Shown here: positions 22,428-32,700 of the stretch, in pieces
Numbering within the stretch: position 1 is the first letter of the stretch
Layout: each line of letters starts with the position of its first letter
Program-made: the position numbers and the translations under genes
The notes under the pieces: generated by a model
Told to the model about the DNA's origin: nothing
Databases searched by the model: none
Seen by the model: only the letters and a program-made list of their open reading frames with translations
Assembly: GCA_947425085.1 (NCBI GenBank)
Contig: CANDYV010000002.1
Span: 1-49,230, forward strand
Direction: 5' to 3'
Origin: an uncultured Candidatus Saccharibacteria bacterium
GTDB taxonomy: Bacteria; Patescibacteriota; Saccharimonadia; Saccharimonadales; Saccharimonadaceae
DNA length: 49,230 nucleotides

Positions 22428-23583
22428 ATCCAGCCTCGCTAGCTACGTATTGACCGCGCCGGGAGAGCATTGCTCGTTTCAGAAGCGCAACGTTTTCGTT
22501 CTCGTCGCCTTTGCGCGTAACTATATAATAGGCGGAGAGAATCGGGTATGTTTCATTTTGGATAGTAGTGTAGGTCGGAGCGACGTCGTTGATGGCGAGG
22601 TATTTTAGATTATCATTATAATACATCGTGTTGACATAATAATAGAAGCCGTAGCCGATAGAGTCAATCGCGTTATCATAAGACGCAACATAGTCGATAA
22701 TACCAGCCATCGAAAGCGTAACTTGTTCTTTGATGGTGGGGATTTTCACTTCTTTGCCCTTAAGTACTAGATTATACAGGCCGGTCTGCGAACCGGAATT
22801 CTCAGGGCGTTGGTAAGCTACAATCTCTGCGTCGTTGCCACCAAGATCTTTCCAATTAGTGATTTCACCGGTGTAAATTTTGACAATATCGTCAAAGGAG
22901 GCGCTGGAGACCGGGTTATTTTTATTAACAAAAAAGGCGAAACCCTCGTTGACTACTTTTGTAACTTCAAGCTCGATTCCCTTTTCGGCAGCGAGAGCAA
23001 GTTCTTCCTCGCTCGGTTCGGTAACAACAATAAGATCAGCTTCGTTGTTAATAAGTTTTACGTAGCCGGGGTGAGTGTTAGAATATTCGATGCCGAGTTC
23101 TTCGGTAGTTTTGCCGGTGAAATTTTTAATGAAAGCATCCGTGAGTGGTTGCGTAGCGAGAGAGGCGTCGATGCGTGGCAAGTTCTCGCTTATAAAAAGA
23201 ATTTCAGAAGAAGTTTCGAGGAACTTTTCGTCGTCTTCCGGAAGATCATTCACAACGACAACCGTTTCTGGTTTCTGAAGAGCCCTCACGAGACAGAAGA
23301 CACTAACAGCAGAACAGAGTGCAAGGACAATCAGTATAACAGGAACGAGAGGAAACTTTTTCTTATTCTTTTGAGAGGATGAAGCGGGCATTGAAGGAGC
23401 TGTCGGATTCGTTTCCGGCGAAGGCTCGGCAGCAAGTTCGGTGGAGAGTTCAGGGATAGCTGAAGCGGCATGACCAGGAACGGTCGGCGCAGCATCAGGT
23501 TCGTTGAATGGAGGCTGGTTATTAATTACGTCTAGGTTATTATTGACGACTGACTTTACATCAGAGTTTTCGTCATCTTTCAT
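22408..23583 (-). CDS. Membrane-anchored PstS-like substrate-binding protein
   Basis: A 391-aa protein. A Pro/Ser/Glu-rich cytoplasmic N terminus (1-75) and a membrane anchor (about 78-99) precede a periplasmic-binding-protein fold of the phosphate-binding type. Marks include FFVNKNNPVSS, IYTGEITNWKDLGG and QRPENSGSQTGLYN, all characteristic of PstS-like proteins, where they shape the phosphate pocket. PstC, PstA and PstB are not nearby. It could feed a transporter encoded elsewhere, sense phosphate, or bind another ligand with its coupled partner. The anchor by an internal helix with a long cytoplasmic tail is unlike the usual lipoprotein form. Confidence 0.9.
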   Translation of the reverse strand: MKDDENSDVKSVVNNNLDVINNQPPFNEPDAAPTVPGHAASAIPELSTELAAEPSPETNPTAPSMPASSSQKNKKKFPLVPVILIVLALCSAVSVFCLVRALQKPETVVVVNDLPEDDEKFLETSSEILFISENLPRIDASLATQPLTDAFIKNFTGKTTEELGIEYSNTHPGYVKLINNEADLIVVTEPSEEELALAAEKGIELEVTKVVNEGFAFFVNKNNPVSSASFDDIVKIYTGEITNWKDLGGNDAEIVAYQRPENSGSQTGLYNLVLKGKEVKIPTIKEQVTLSMAGIIDYVASYDNAIDSIGYGFYYYVNTMYYNDNLKYLAINDVAPTYTTIQNETYPILSAYYIVTRKGDENENVALLKRAMLSRRGQYVASEAGYVPVGK

Positions 23584-23617
23584 ATAATATATGGTCCTTT
23601 AAAATTTGTAAACAAGG

Positions 23618-25003
23618 CTAGTTCTGGAGGAGTTTGGCGAACTTGCCGCGGAGGCCACCTTCGTCGGGAGAGCCGGCGAGGGTGTCGAGGGCGACACGGA
23701 GCAGGCCGAGAGCGGTGATGTAGGAATGGTCGAGATGGGTCTCAGTCGAATTGTGGACGCCGGGGATATCGGCGGACTCGACGAGATGAATAACTGGACG
23801 ACGGGCGAAAGGGAGCTCCTTGAACCAGTCGGTCGTACTCAAGACTTCCTGAAGCTCGCTGAGACCGGCGCCGCCACCACAGAGGAGGATCTTGTTCGGG
23901 AGCATTTCGGTCAGCTGGAACTCTTCGAGGGTGATTTGGACGCCAGAAAGCCAGACGGCGAGATTGCGCTGGATGGCGAGCATCATCTTGTCCCGGAGGT
24001 CAGCGGGGACTTTGGTCGGATTGTTGACGGAGAGCTTATATTTCTCGGCGGTGTCGAAATCGACGTTGAGAGCTTCGGCGATTTGGTGGGTGAAGCTACG
24101 ACCGCCGATGCCGAACATCTTCGTTCCTTCGACGCCGCCATCATCGACGACGGCAATATCGGTCGTGCCGCCACCGATATCCATGACGATACCGGAGAAA
24201 TTGCTATCAAGCTCGTCGCCGAGGCAAGCGCGGCAAACCGCAAACGGTTCGACAGCGACGGCGAGCAAGTCGAGCGAGAGCTCGGCGCAAACTTTCTCGA
24301 TGGCCGAGATATGGACGAGCGGAGCGAAAGCGGTGTAGAACTGGAGGACGACGTCGGTTCCCTTAAAACCGATTGGGTTGCTGATCTTGTAACCGTCGAT
24401 AGTAATCGAGACGATAGCGGAGTTGATGAGGCGGACTTCAACGTTCGGGTTGTTGGTTTCGTCGGCGATTTCCTTACGGGCGCGCTCCCCGGCGCGATCT
24501 TGGACGCGCTTGATGATGAGCGCCATTTCTTGCTCGGAGAGCGGTTTGTTGCCGCTCTTGCGGCGGTAGCGAACGGTCGACGTGTTGCCTTTGATTAATT
24601 CGCCAGCAATACCGACGACGGTGAGCTTGCTGGTCGTGCCGGCCATTTTTTCGGCTTGGCTAAGGGCTTTTTCACAGACGCTGGCGACGCCGGGAATGTC
24701 GGCGATGGCGCCGGCGTACATGTTGCTGGAATCTTGGTGGGCCTTGCCGATGCCAATGATGTCGAGGCCGTGGTCTTTAGTCTGGCGGGCGATGACGGCT
24801 TTGACGAACTCGGTACCAATGTCGAGGGCAAGAATAGTGCCATCGGAGGCTTTCGGAGGGATGTAATCGGCATCATGAGCGGAGGCAGTATTCGCGGATT
24901 TCGCCGACGGACCATTCGCGCCGTCGTAATCGGTAGTTTTGACGGCTTTAGCGGCGGCTTGAACTTTCGCTTTGGCTGATTTTACTGTATCCAGGAAGCC
25001 CAT
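23618..25003 (-). CDS. FtsA/PilM-family actin-like ATPase
   Basis: A 461-aa cytoplasmic protein of the actin/Hsp70 fold. It starts with an Ala/Lys-rich helix (1-25) and a flexible segment. The phosphate-1 motif is LALDIGTEFVKAV (Asp61), phosphate-2 is VMDIGGGTTDIAVV, and an SHS2-type insertion lies between, as in FtsA and PilM. The sequence looks closer to FtsA (QAEKMAG helix and the QEMALIIKRVQDRA insertion), which would tether a division ring to the membrane. No ftsZ or pilus genes are close, so PilM remains possible. The ATG has GGAG 6 nt upstream. Confidence 0.87.
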   Translation of the reverse strand: MGFLDTVKSAKAKVQAAAKAVKTTDYDGANGPSAKSANTASAHDADYIPPKASDGTILALDIGTEFVKAVIARQTKDHGLDIIGIGKAHQDSSNMYAGAIADIPGVASVCEKALSQAEKMAGTTSKLTVVGIAGELIKGNTSTVRYRRKSGNKPLSEQEMALIIKRVQDRAGERARKEIADETNNPNVEVRLINSAIVSITIDGYKISNPIGFKGTDVVLQFYTAFAPLVHISAIEKVCAELSLDLLAVAVEPFAVCRACLGDELDSNFSGIVMDIGGGTTDIAVVDDGGVEGTKMFGIGGRSFTHQIAEALNVDFDTAEKYKLSVNNPTKVPADLRDKMMLAIQRNLAVWLSGVQITLEEFQLTEMLPNKILLCGGGAGLSELQEVLSTTDWFKELPFARRPVIHLVESADIPGVHNSTETHLDHSYITALGLLRVALDTLAGSPDEGGLRGKFAKLLQN

Positions 25004-25053
25004 TTATTTCTCCATTCGGGGTGTCTTGATGATTATAGTTATCCTTAGTTTAT

Positions 25054-25059
25054 ATTATA
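25054..25059 (-). promoter_or_regulatory. -10 of the FtsA-like / PstS-like / 607-aa operon
   Basis: TATAAT (25059-25054), leaving a leader of about 45 nt with a GGAG ribosome site. The -35 is unclear. The three genes are spaced 34 bp and -20 bp. Confidence 0.45.
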
Positions 25060-25107
25060 CTACACTTTTCGAAATGGCGATATTTAATTCGGCTGGAAAG
25101 TTGCTGA

Positions 25108-26454
25108 TTATACGCCAATTTCGACGGGAAGTTCAAAATCTAGGCCGGGGAGCTCTTCAGGCCCCATAAGATAATAGTTAAAAATCTCGACGGCTTCTTC
25201 AAAAAGCTCGGTAATCGGGCGATATTCACTCGGCGCGGAAACTTCGGAGTTATCGTAGGAAAACTTCAGATAGCCATAAACTTGGTTATTATCAGCGGAG
25301 TCACCGAAGGTAATCGCATCTAGAAGATGGCTTGAAGAATGAATATCAAAGCGAATCGTCGGCTCATCAGAGAAAGCTTCGCGAAGATCATTTGCAGTAA
25401 TTTTCTCGGCGTCATCCGGGGAAACCGTCTCTTCAGTATTATCGGTGGCTTTGAGGAAGTCGTTATAACAGGTGGTAAGTTCCAAAGAATAAGAAGCATG
25501 GGGCAGGGCGTTCAAAAAGTTGGCAAGATTATCGTAATTGATTGACATATCATAGATTACTTGGCCAGGAATATTCGAGCTTTCGACCGACTGGTCAAAA
25601 ATAAGGAACTGGTTACGATTATATAAGTCTGCGATTTCGCCAGAATAATCTTGGTTCATGACATTAACAGCACAGCTATAAAGCTCTTTAATCTCGCTAC
25701 TTGGCAGGTCAAGACCGGAATCGTCCAGTTCGTCGATAAGGTCAGGGATGGAAATTTGCCACCATTCGTCTTCAATCAGAATAGCTATTTCATAGAGGGC
25801 GGTCTGGAATACATCAGCATCGTCTTCATCTTCAAAGAAAGTATCAAGGGCGGTGGTGATTTCGCTGGCACGGAAATAGATGATTCCATCAGACATCTGG
25901 ACACTACCGAGCTCGACGCTAATTTCGTGGTCTTCGATAACGGAGTGATCGTCGAGGTCGACCTCGCTCATAGTGAGTGTAGCGGTCGTCGCGGTCGGAA
26001 GCGACTTGGATTGGTTGCCGAACTTAATCTGAAAAAGAATCGTGCTATCGTCGTATTTTTCATACGGCGCGAGGAAGTTGAGCTCGCCTTCGGTTTGAAC
26101 ATTTTTAGCGGTGATAAGTTTGTTCACAGAGTCGAAAACGACGTTTTCGGGGGATTGGTAGACGGCGAAATACCAGATTGCGAAGCCGATTCCGCCGAGG
26201 AGAAGTAGGATGACAATAATGATACTTACGATGAGGCCGGTTTTCTTTTTCTTGAGCGGCTTGACCAGGACGACGGTGTCGACCGGAGCGCCAGTCACGG
26301 GGTCGGTCGCAGGCATAGTTTCAGCGGCGGTCGTCGAGTTAGGCTCGTTGATTGGCGTCTCAACAACCGTGACGACAGGCTGCGCCGGGGCGTCCGGCGA
26401 ACTGTTTGAAGCTGGCTCAGCGGTGCCAGCAATGTTAGTGGATTTTTTATCCAT
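25108..26454 (-). CDS. Single-pass membrane protein of unknown function
   Basis: A 448-aa protein. A Pro/Thr/Ser/Ala-rich cytoplasmic tail (1-66), a KPLKKKK basic stop and one membrane helix (about 73-97) precede an extracytoplasmic domain. The start KLITAKNVQTEGELNF recalls lipid-carrier or lipoprotein-type beta domains (LppX/LolA-like), but this is a loose resemblance. I place the start at the ATG at 26454, which has AGGAGG 5 nt upstream; the longer open frame would cross the enolase promoter. It is monocistronic and divergent from eno. Confidence 0.83.
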   Translation of the reverse strand: MDKKSTNIAGTAEPASNSSPDAPAQPVVTVVETPINEPNSTTAAETMPATDPVTGAPVDTVVLVKPLKKKKTGLIVSIIIVILLLLGGIGFAIWYFAVYQSPENVVFDSVNKLITAKNVQTEGELNFLAPYEKYDDSTILFQIKFGNQSKSLPTATTATLTMSEVDLDDHSVIEDHEISVELGSVQMSDGIIYFRASEITTALDTFFEDEDDADVFQTALYEIAILIEDEWWQISIPDLIDELDDSGLDLPSSEIKELYSCAVNVMNQDYSGEIADLYNRNQFLIFDQSVESSNIPGQVIYDMSINYDNLANFLNALPHASYSLELTTCYNDFLKATDNTEETVSPDDAEKITANDLREAFSDEPTIRFDIHSSSHLLDAITFGDSADNNQVYGYLKFSYDNSEVSAPSEYRPITELFEEAVEIFNYYLMGPEELPGLDFELPVEIGV

Positions 26455-26476
26455 ATCCCTCCTTAAGTTTAAGCCT

Positions 26477-26482
26477 ATTATA
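26477..26482 (-). promoter_or_regulatory. Extended -10 of the 25108-26454 gene
   Basis: TGCTATAAT with the hexamer at 26482-26477 and a leader of about 15 nt carrying AGGAGG. The eno -10 lies 22 bp away on the other strand, so the two promoters overlap each other's -35 regions and may compete. Confidence 0.65.
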
Positions 26483-26504
26483 GCACGGATTTTTATGAAA
26501 GTGG

Positions 26505-26510
26505 TATAAT
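26505..26510 (+). promoter_or_regulatory. Extended -10 of eno (leaderless)
   Basis: TGGTATAAT with the hexamer at 26505-26510, 7 bp before the ATG at 26518. No Shine-Dalgarno site precedes the gene. Confidence 0.65.
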
Positions 26511-26517
26511 AGTAATT

Positions 26518-27804
26518 ATGGATAAATTTACAATTCAAGACATAAAGGCGCGGCAAGTTCTCGATAGCCGCGGAAATCCGACCGTGGAGGCGGATGTATT
26601 TCTAAGCACGGGTCAAGCGGCGCGGGCAATGGTGCCTTCGGGCGCATCGACGGGTGAAGGCGAGGCGCTTGAACTTCGCGACGGCGACCCGCAATATTAT
26701 AATGGTAAGAGTGTTTCCAAAGCCGTCTGGAACGTGAATCATGAGATTCATGATCTCTTGGTCGGAAACTCGGCGAACCAGGAACAAGTTGATAAGTTGA
26801 TGCTCGAGCTCGACGGAACCGAAAATAAGAGTAAACTCGGCGCGAATGCGATTCTGGCAGTTTCCCTGGCGGTCGCGAAAGCGGCAGCGAAGGCGCAAAA
26901 TCTGCCGTTCTACCAGTATGTGGCGGCGATTGCGGGGACGACGCGCGATATGTGCTTACCGATGCCGATGATGAACGTGATGAACGGCGGTGCGCACGCG
27001 GACTGGTGCACGGATATTCAGGAATATATGATTATCCCGCGCGGCGCAGGAACGATTGAAGAAGCGGTGCGGATGGGCGCGGAAGTTTTCCACGCTTTGA
27101 AGCGAGTTTTGAAAGATCGCGGCTATACTGTGACGGTCGGCGATGAAGGCGGCTATGGCCCGAAGGTGCGCGAAGGCAATAATGAACCGCTTGAATGTAT
27201 CATGGCGGCGATTCAGGCAGCCGGGTATCGCCCGGGCGAAGACATTGCGCTCGGCCTCGACGTGGCGGCTTCGGAGTTCTGGAACCATGACCACTACGAA
27301 TTGAAGACTGACGGCTCCTGGAAGACGGCGGCGGATATGGTCGACTGGTATGCTTGGATGGTCGAGAATTATCCGGTGGTTTCGATTGAAGACGGTCTTG
27401 ACGAGCACGACTGGGAAGGCTGGAAGATGATGACCGAGCGGCTCGGCAAGTCGACGCAGTTGGTCGGCGACGATCTCTTCGTGACGAACACGAAGCTCTT
27501 GGAATATGGCATTAATGAGCATGCGGCGAACGCAATTTTGATTAAGCCAAATCAGATTGGTTCGCTCACGGAGACGATTGCGGCGGTGAAGATGGCGAAG
27601 GCGGCCGGGTATCGGACGGTGATGTCGCACCGCTCGGGCGAGACCGAGGATACTTCGATCGCGCATCTTGCGGTCGGTCTCGGGACGGGTCAAATCAAGA
27701 CCGGTTCCCTCTCGCGCTCGGAACGCATCTGCAAGTACAACGAGCTAATTCGGATTGCCGAAGACCGCCCGGACTTGCAGCTGAAGGATCCGTTCGGAAA
27801 GTAA
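26518..27804 (+). CDS. eno: Enolase
   Basis: A 428-aa glycolytic enzyme that interconverts 2-phosphoglycerate and phosphoenolpyruvate. It starts with the family N terminus [20 protein letters not shown]; the active-site loop [17 protein letters not shown], metal ligands in [14 protein letters not shown] and the C-terminal [19 protein letters not shown] are all intact. The length is standard. It is monocistronic between a leaderless promoter and a strong bidirectional terminator. Confidence 0.98.
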   Translation: MDKFTIQDIKARQVLDSRGNPTVEADVFLSTGQAARAMVPSGASTGEGEALELRDGDPQYYNGKSVSKAVWNVNHEIHDLLVGNSANQEQVDKLMLELDGTENKSKLGANAILAVSLAVAKAAAKAQNLPFYQYVAAIAGTTRDMCLPMPMMNVMNGGAHADWCTDIQEYMIIPRGAGTIEEAVRMGAEVFHALKRVLKDRGYTVTVGDEGGYGPKVREGNNEPLECIMAAIQAAGYRPGEDIALGLDVAASEFWNHDHYELKTDGSWKTAADMVDWYAWMVENYPVVSIEDGLDEHDWEGWKMMTERLGKSTQLVGDDLFVTNTKLLEYGINEHAANAILIKPNQIGSLTETIAAVKMAKAAGYRTVMSHRSGETEDTSIAHLAVGLGTGQIKTGSLSRSERICKYNELIRIAEDRPDLQLKDPFGK

Positions 27805-27815
27805 ACAGCAGCCAT

Positions 27816-27846
27816 GAAAATACCCCTCTGGTTGAGGGGTATTTTT
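27816..27846. terminator. Bidirectional terminator between eno and the MFS gene
   Basis: AAAATACCCCTC-TGGTT-GAGGGGTATTTTT is a perfect stem with A and T runs on both sides. It serves eno on the plus strand and the convergent transporter gene on the minus strand. Confidence 0.92.
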
Positions 27847-27849
27847 GAT

Positions 27850-29085
27850 TCACTCTTTTCTGATGCGACTAACGACATACAGCCCGGCCGGGACAAATAG
27901 GATAATGGTCACTAAGGCAGCATACCGGAGATCAAAGTCTGCCACAAAACCAATGAGCCAAACGGCAGGCATGTAAAGTAGTTGACCGAGAACTTTCGCA
28001 AGCGATACAACTGAAGTCTGCTCGCCGGGTAAAGCTTCTTGTTGTACAAGCGAGAGCGCCGAAGCGCCAACCCACCCCTGAGCAATACTTGCCAGCAGGT
28101 AGCACCAGACGGTTATAGCGTTCAGCTCAATAGTAATTATTCCAAGTCCACAGGTGATAATAACAAGCGGAATAAGCAGAACCTTCCAAGCCGGCAGATT
28201 AACCGAAAAACGCCGAGCGAGCCGAGCGCCAATGGTACTAGCAACCGAACTCAATGCCCAGGCGGCCGAAACGACAGCTAGCGGAACTCCGGCGACAAGC
28301 AGCATCGGAGTAAATATCCAGATGATACCGTGAGTCATTTCGCGGACTATTGCGAACGCAACGATACGCCGGCGCAGGCGACCAGGCGTGAAACTTTCGC
28401 GCGCAATACGGCACATGTCGCCGAGCGGAGTAGCTTTGGTGGTCGTCAGTCTTTCGCTGTCATCCTGAATGAACAGGCCGACAATTCCAGCGATGAGATA
28501 AGTTATGCCGTTTGCGGCAATAGCAAAACGAAAGCTGACAACGCCAAGTGGTCCACCGAGGAGGCAAAGTAAAATAGATGCGAGATACTGATAGGTGACA
28601 AGATTTGCGCTCTGGCGGCGAAAGTTTTGTTCCTGGGTTGATTGGTCTTGTTGAGCATTGCTGGAAGAGAGTTGTTCGGAGAAATGCTTAAGCAGGCTAA
28701 AATCGACGCCTTGACTAAAGGCCATGAAGAAGCCGAGCAATATCTCGCAGGCGACAGCCGTGAGGAAGGAATTGGCTCTGGAATAACAGAGGTAGCTGAT
28801 GGCGCAGCCAAAATCACCGAGAACATTCGCCCATTTACGGCTGAAGCGATCAGCGAGCCAGCCAGTCGGAAAATTGAGGAGCATGACGACAACAGTGAAG
28901 ATGGCTTGGACGGCGGCGATTTTTGCCTGGTTGAGTCCGATCGAAATGAAGAACGGAGTCATGATGGCAATAGAAATTGATCCGTGTGTAAGTGCCGACT
29001 CGAACATAACAAGTCTAAGGTTACGCCTAGGATTTGAGTGGAGACGAGAGCGGACTTCATAGGAGTTGGTAGTTGACTTTAGCAT
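27850..29085 (-). CDS. Major facilitator superfamily transporter
   Basis: A 411-aa integral membrane protein with about 12 hydrophobic segments. The MFS loop signature after helix 2 reads GWLADRFSRKWANVLGD (about 96-112), followed by further helices and a Ser/Gln-rich central loop (about 140-160). Substrate is not evident; drug or metabolite efflux is possible. The ATG has AAGGAAG upstream. The gene follows a leader of about 285 nt that carries a short leaderless ORF and overlapping hairpins, so attenuation is a reasonable guess. Confidence 0.9.
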   Translation of the reverse strand: MLKSTTNSYEVRSRLHSNPRRNLRLVMFESALTHGSISIAIMTPFFISIGLNQAKIAAVQAIFTVVVMLLNFPTGWLADRFSRKWANVLGDFGCAISYLCYSRANSFLTAVACEILLGFFMAFSQGVDFSLLKHFSEQLSSSNAQQDQSTQEQNFRRQSANLVTYQYLASILLCLLGGPLGVVSFRFAIAANGITYLIAGIVGLFIQDDSERLTTTKATPLGDMCRIARESFTPGRLRRRIVAFAIVREMTHGIIWIFTPMLLVAGVPLAVVSAAWALSSVASTIGARLARRFSVNLPAWKVLLIPLVIITCGLGIITIELNAITVWCYLLASIAQGWVGASALSLVQQEALPGEQTSVVSLAKVLGQLLYMPAVWLIGFVADFDLRYAALVTIILFVPAGLYVVSRIRKE

Positions 29086-29133
29086 GATTTTCTTCCTTTC
29101 TGAAAAGAGTTGTTAAGGTGCTTAAAGTGCATG

Positions 29134-29166
29134 TGCTAGCGTAGAGCTTTTGGCGCTACATTAGCA
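29134..29166 (-). promoter_or_regulatory. Leader hairpin upstream of the MFS gene
   Basis: TGCTA-AT-GTAG (29166-29156) pairs with CTAC-GC-TAGCA (29144-29134), 11 positions with one mismatch and one G-U, about 50 nt before the start codon. Confidence 0.5.
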
Positions 29167-29175
29167 CGGAATGGT

Positions 29176-29237
29176 TAGCCGCTTTTTAAGATCTGCGGCT
29201 AGATAAATCCCGAAGGCAAGCTCCGGGACTTATCTAG
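29176..29237 (-). promoter_or_regulatory. Two overlapping leader hairpins upstream of the MFS gene
   Basis: Hairpin Z: CTAGATAAGTCCCG (29237-29224) with CGGGATTTATCTAG (29212-29199), one mismatch. Hairpin Y: TAGCCGC (29201-29195) with GCGGCTA (29182-29176). They share three bases (29199-29201), so they cannot both form fully. This is an attenuator-like layout. Confidence 0.5.
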
Positions 29238-29264
29238 AAATCATATTACATGTCGTAAGAAAAG

Positions 29265-29372
29265 TTATTTCGATAGTGATAATTCCCGCACATCTTGAAG
29301 CGTTGGCAAACCGAAGCCATTAAGGTTGGCCTCTGTTAGCTGCTGATAGTGTGCGAAAATTATGCTACACAT
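29265..29372 (-). CDS. Putative 35-aa leaderless leader peptide
   Basis: A short ORF (MCSIIFAHYQQ...LSLSK) whose ATG lies exactly 6 bp after the TACAAT of a consensus promoter, which is the same geometry as the leaderless genes of this window. It sits in the leader of the MFS gene, 28 nt before the first hairpin. No homologue is recognised. It may be a regulatory leader peptide, or the ATG may be fortuitous. Confidence 0.4.
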   Translation of the reverse strand: MCSIIFAHYQQLTEANLNGFGLPTLQDVRELSLSK

Positions 29373-29378
29373 ACTACC

Positions 29379-29407
29379 ATTGTAGCACAGTTTATGCTTT
29401 TTGTCAA
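29379..29407 (-). promoter_or_regulatory. Promoter of the MFS leader transcript
   Basis: TTGACA (29407-29402), 17-bp spacer, TACAAT (29384-29379), with TGTGC before the -10 and GGTAGTATG after it. It abuts the stop of the 29410-29694 gene. Confidence 0.75.
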
Positions 29408-29409
29408 TA

Positions 29410-29694
29410 TTAATTAGATTTTTCGATGACTTGGAAGGTCCCGTAGGCAAAAATCTGGTCGGCTGAGAGGTTCTGATCGAGAAGGTGTTGGATGATGGCG
29501 CCGGCGACAGCAGAGAGGAGGAGCTTAGCGACTGGAGAGAGATCGGTTATTTGGTTAATTTTTGTAGCCTCCATTTCGCCTAAGCTATAGGTTCGGCCAG
29601 TGAGCTCACCGAAATATTCGCTGGCCGCCCAGATGATTTCGCCGGTAATCGGAGGCTTAGCGGGCGAGTCGACTTGATAGGTTATACTGGTCAT
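29410..29694 (-). CDS. Small hypothetical protein, 94 aa
   Basis: Not recognised. It is soluble and mildly acidic; the C-terminal half (about 50-85) predicts helices (SPVAKLLLSAVAGAIIQHLLDQN). The ribosome site is AAAGGGA 8 nt before the ATG. It lies 37 bp downstream of dnaE on the same strand, so it may be in the same transcript; a possible TATTAT-like -10 also lies in the gap. Confidence 0.65.
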   Translation of the reverse strand: MTSITYQVDSPAKPPITGEIIWAASEYFGELTGRTYSLGEMEATKINQITDLSPVAKLLLSAVAGAIIQHLLDQNLSADQIFAYGTFQVIEKSN

Positions 29695-29731
29695 TATTAT
29701 TCCCTTTCTAGATTATCTTATAATACGCTGA

Positions 29732-32700
29732 CTATTGGACTTTGACGCAGGCGGCGCCGAGGAGCTTGGCGAGGGGGCCGGTGAGTTCGTCGGTAGCTTC
29801 GACACGGAAGGGGAGGCGGATGGGGCGCTTGCCGGATTCATCTTTGAGGACCATGACGACTTCTTGGACGCCGGGGTTTCGCTCGCAAAGATGGCGGATT
29901 TCGTTCAGGATTTCGAGATTGTTCGGATCTTCGATGAGGACGTAGAGGCGCTCGTTGCGATGGTCTTTCGGGGGAGTGATGATGCGGCGAGGAGCGTCGT
30001 CAGAGGAGGGGGCGGCGGCGCGGGGGGCACCGCTAAAGCTGGTGCCGCCACGGCTGTAATTACTTCCGCCGCCGACCCCGCTAGCACGCGACGCTCCTCG
30101 CCGGCCACGGGCTGGAGCCGGGGCAGCCTTCGGAAGCGGGAGTTTTTGGCCGGTGGCTTGATAATTATCAAGTTCGGCATCAGGAATAATCTCGACGGTA
30201 TCGGCGATAACTTTGACCTCAGAGGAGATATTGCCGTCTTTATCTTTCGCGTTGACGCGACCGGTAACTTTGATGACGTTGTCCTGCTCGAGTTTCGCGC
30301 CGACGGTTTCGTAGAGGCTAGGGAAAATGATGACTTCTTGCTCGGAGGTTTTATTCTCGAGCTTGACGAAGGCCATGCGAGTATTGCTCTTAGTCATGAT
30401 AGTGCGGACGGCGCTGATGATGCCGCCGAGAGTGACGAGACGACCATCGTTCTCGGCAGTAATGAGGTCGTAAGGATGAGTCTGTTCCTCAAAATAGACA
30501 TCATAGCGGTCGAGCGGATGTGAGGAAATATAGAGGCCCATGAGGTCACGCTCCCAAAGGAGTTGTTCTTTCTCGGAATATTTGGTCGGAGCAGTTTTAA
30601 TCTCTGGCTCCGGAATCGCGCCAGCATCGCCCATCGCGCCGAAGAGATCGGTCTGGCCAGAGGCGGCGTCTTTTTGACGCTTGGCGCCGTAAGCTTGGAT
30701 GTTCTCGAGATTGAAGAGGAGATCGCTGCGATCACCGAAACGGTCGAAGGCGCCGGTCTTAATGGCAGCTTCCCAAGATTTCTTGTTGAACTTGCTGGAA
30801 TTGACACGCGAGGCAAAATCGCAGACGGAAGTGAAGGGGCCGTTCTTGTCGCGCTCGGGGATAACAAATTCTTCGACCAGAGCCTTGCCCATGGATTTAA
30901 TGCCGGAAAGGCCGAAACGGATCTTCCCTTCCGTGCCGACGATACCGAAGTCGCCATAAGATTCGTTGATGTCGGGGCCGAGGACCGGGATGCCCATGCG
31001 CTTACATTCGGTGATTTCGATGGCGAGGCGATCGGTCGAGCGCATATCAGCGGTCATAAGAGCGGCCATGAAGGCGTCGGGGTAATGGGCTTTCAGGTAG
31101 GCCGTCCAGTAAGCGACGAGGCCATAACACGCGGCGTGAGATTTGTTAAAACAGTAGTTCGCGAAGTCGAGTAGCTCACGCCAAAACTCTTCGGCAATTT
31201 CCTCGGTCGCGCCACCGATTTTAATCGCGCCTTCAATAAACTGCGGTTTCACCTTATTCATGAGGTCGACTTTTTTCTTACCGACAGCCTTGCGGAGCGT
31301 ATCGGCCTGGCCACCGGTAAACCCGCACCATTCACGCGAAATCTGCATGAACTGCTCCTGGTAAATCATAATACCGTAAGTATCTTTGAGGGAGTTTTCG
31401 AGACCGGGATGGAGATAGGTAATCGGCTCCTTGCCGTGTTTGCGACGAATGAAGCTGTCGATGAACTGCATCGGGCCCGGGCGGTAGAGGGCCACCATAG
31501 CGATAATGTCCTCGAAGCGGTTCGCCTGGAGGTCCTTCAGATAGCGTTTCATGCCGGCAGATTCCAACTGGAAGACGCCAGTCGTCTCGGCGCGCTGGAG
31601 AAGCTCATAAGTCTTCTGATCGTCGAGCGGCAGGGCATACATGTCGACGTCTTCGTGATAGACTTTGCGAATCATGCGAAGAGCGTTGTTAATCACGGAA
31701 AGGTTCGAAAGGCCGAGAAAGTCCATCTTGAGAAGGCCGAGCTCCTCAATCTGCGGGCCAGGATATTGAGTTGTGAGCGGGCCTTTCGCACTAACTTCCA
31801 TCGGGAGGAACTTAACTAAATCATCCGGCGCAATCACCACGCCGCAAGCGTGGACGCCGTGGCTACGAATTGTGCCTTCGAGGCGCTCGGCAAAGTCTAG
31901 AACTTCGTGCGACGTCGGGTTGCTTTCGTATTCCTGTTTCAGCTCTGGAACTTCTTTGATCGCGCGGCCAATCGGGACGTGATGACCCTGCTCGGGGTCG
32001 GGGACGAGCTTCGCGAGATGATCGGCCTCAGCATAGGGAACTTCCATGACGCGGGCGACGTCGCGAACGGCCATCTTCCCCATCATCTTGCCGAAAGTGA
32101 CGATGTTGCCGACGCGACCCTTACCATATTTGTCAGTACAATATTCGATAACTTCGTCGCGACGAGTATCCTGGATATCGGTATCGATATCCGGCATCGA
32201 GATACGGTCGGGGTTCAGGAAGCGCTCGAAGAGAAGATCATATTTCAGAGGATCGAGCTCGGTAATCCTGAGAGCATAAGCGAGAATCGAACCGGCAGCC
32301 GAACCACGACCCGGGCCGTAGACGATACGCTGACTTTTGCCCCAGTTAATAAAGTCTTGGACGATCAAGAAATAGCCATTATAACCCATTTTGTCGACGA
32401 CGGAAAGTTCATAATCAATGCGCGGCAAGATTTTTAATTTTTCTTCGGCGCGCTCGGGGCTTTTGTCGACTTCTTCGAGAAGTTCGCGACACTTGGGAAT
32501 TTCAAGGTCGAGCGTCTCATCAAGTTTATAACCACAATAACGATAAACTAGCCCCTGAAAAACGAGGCGGTCGAGATAAGCCTTCTCAAGTTGCTGCGAA
32601 GTAGCGTTTTTAACGTCGTCAAGTTCTAGTTTTGGCAAAGCGTCTTCGGGCACGGGAAACTTCGGGATCAGAATTCGACCAAGCTGAAGGTCGATATTGC

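Noticed and set aside
26455-26556. Longer N terminus for the 25108 membrane protein
   Set aside because: It would run through both divergent promoters and into eno. The ATG at 26454 has AGGAGG.
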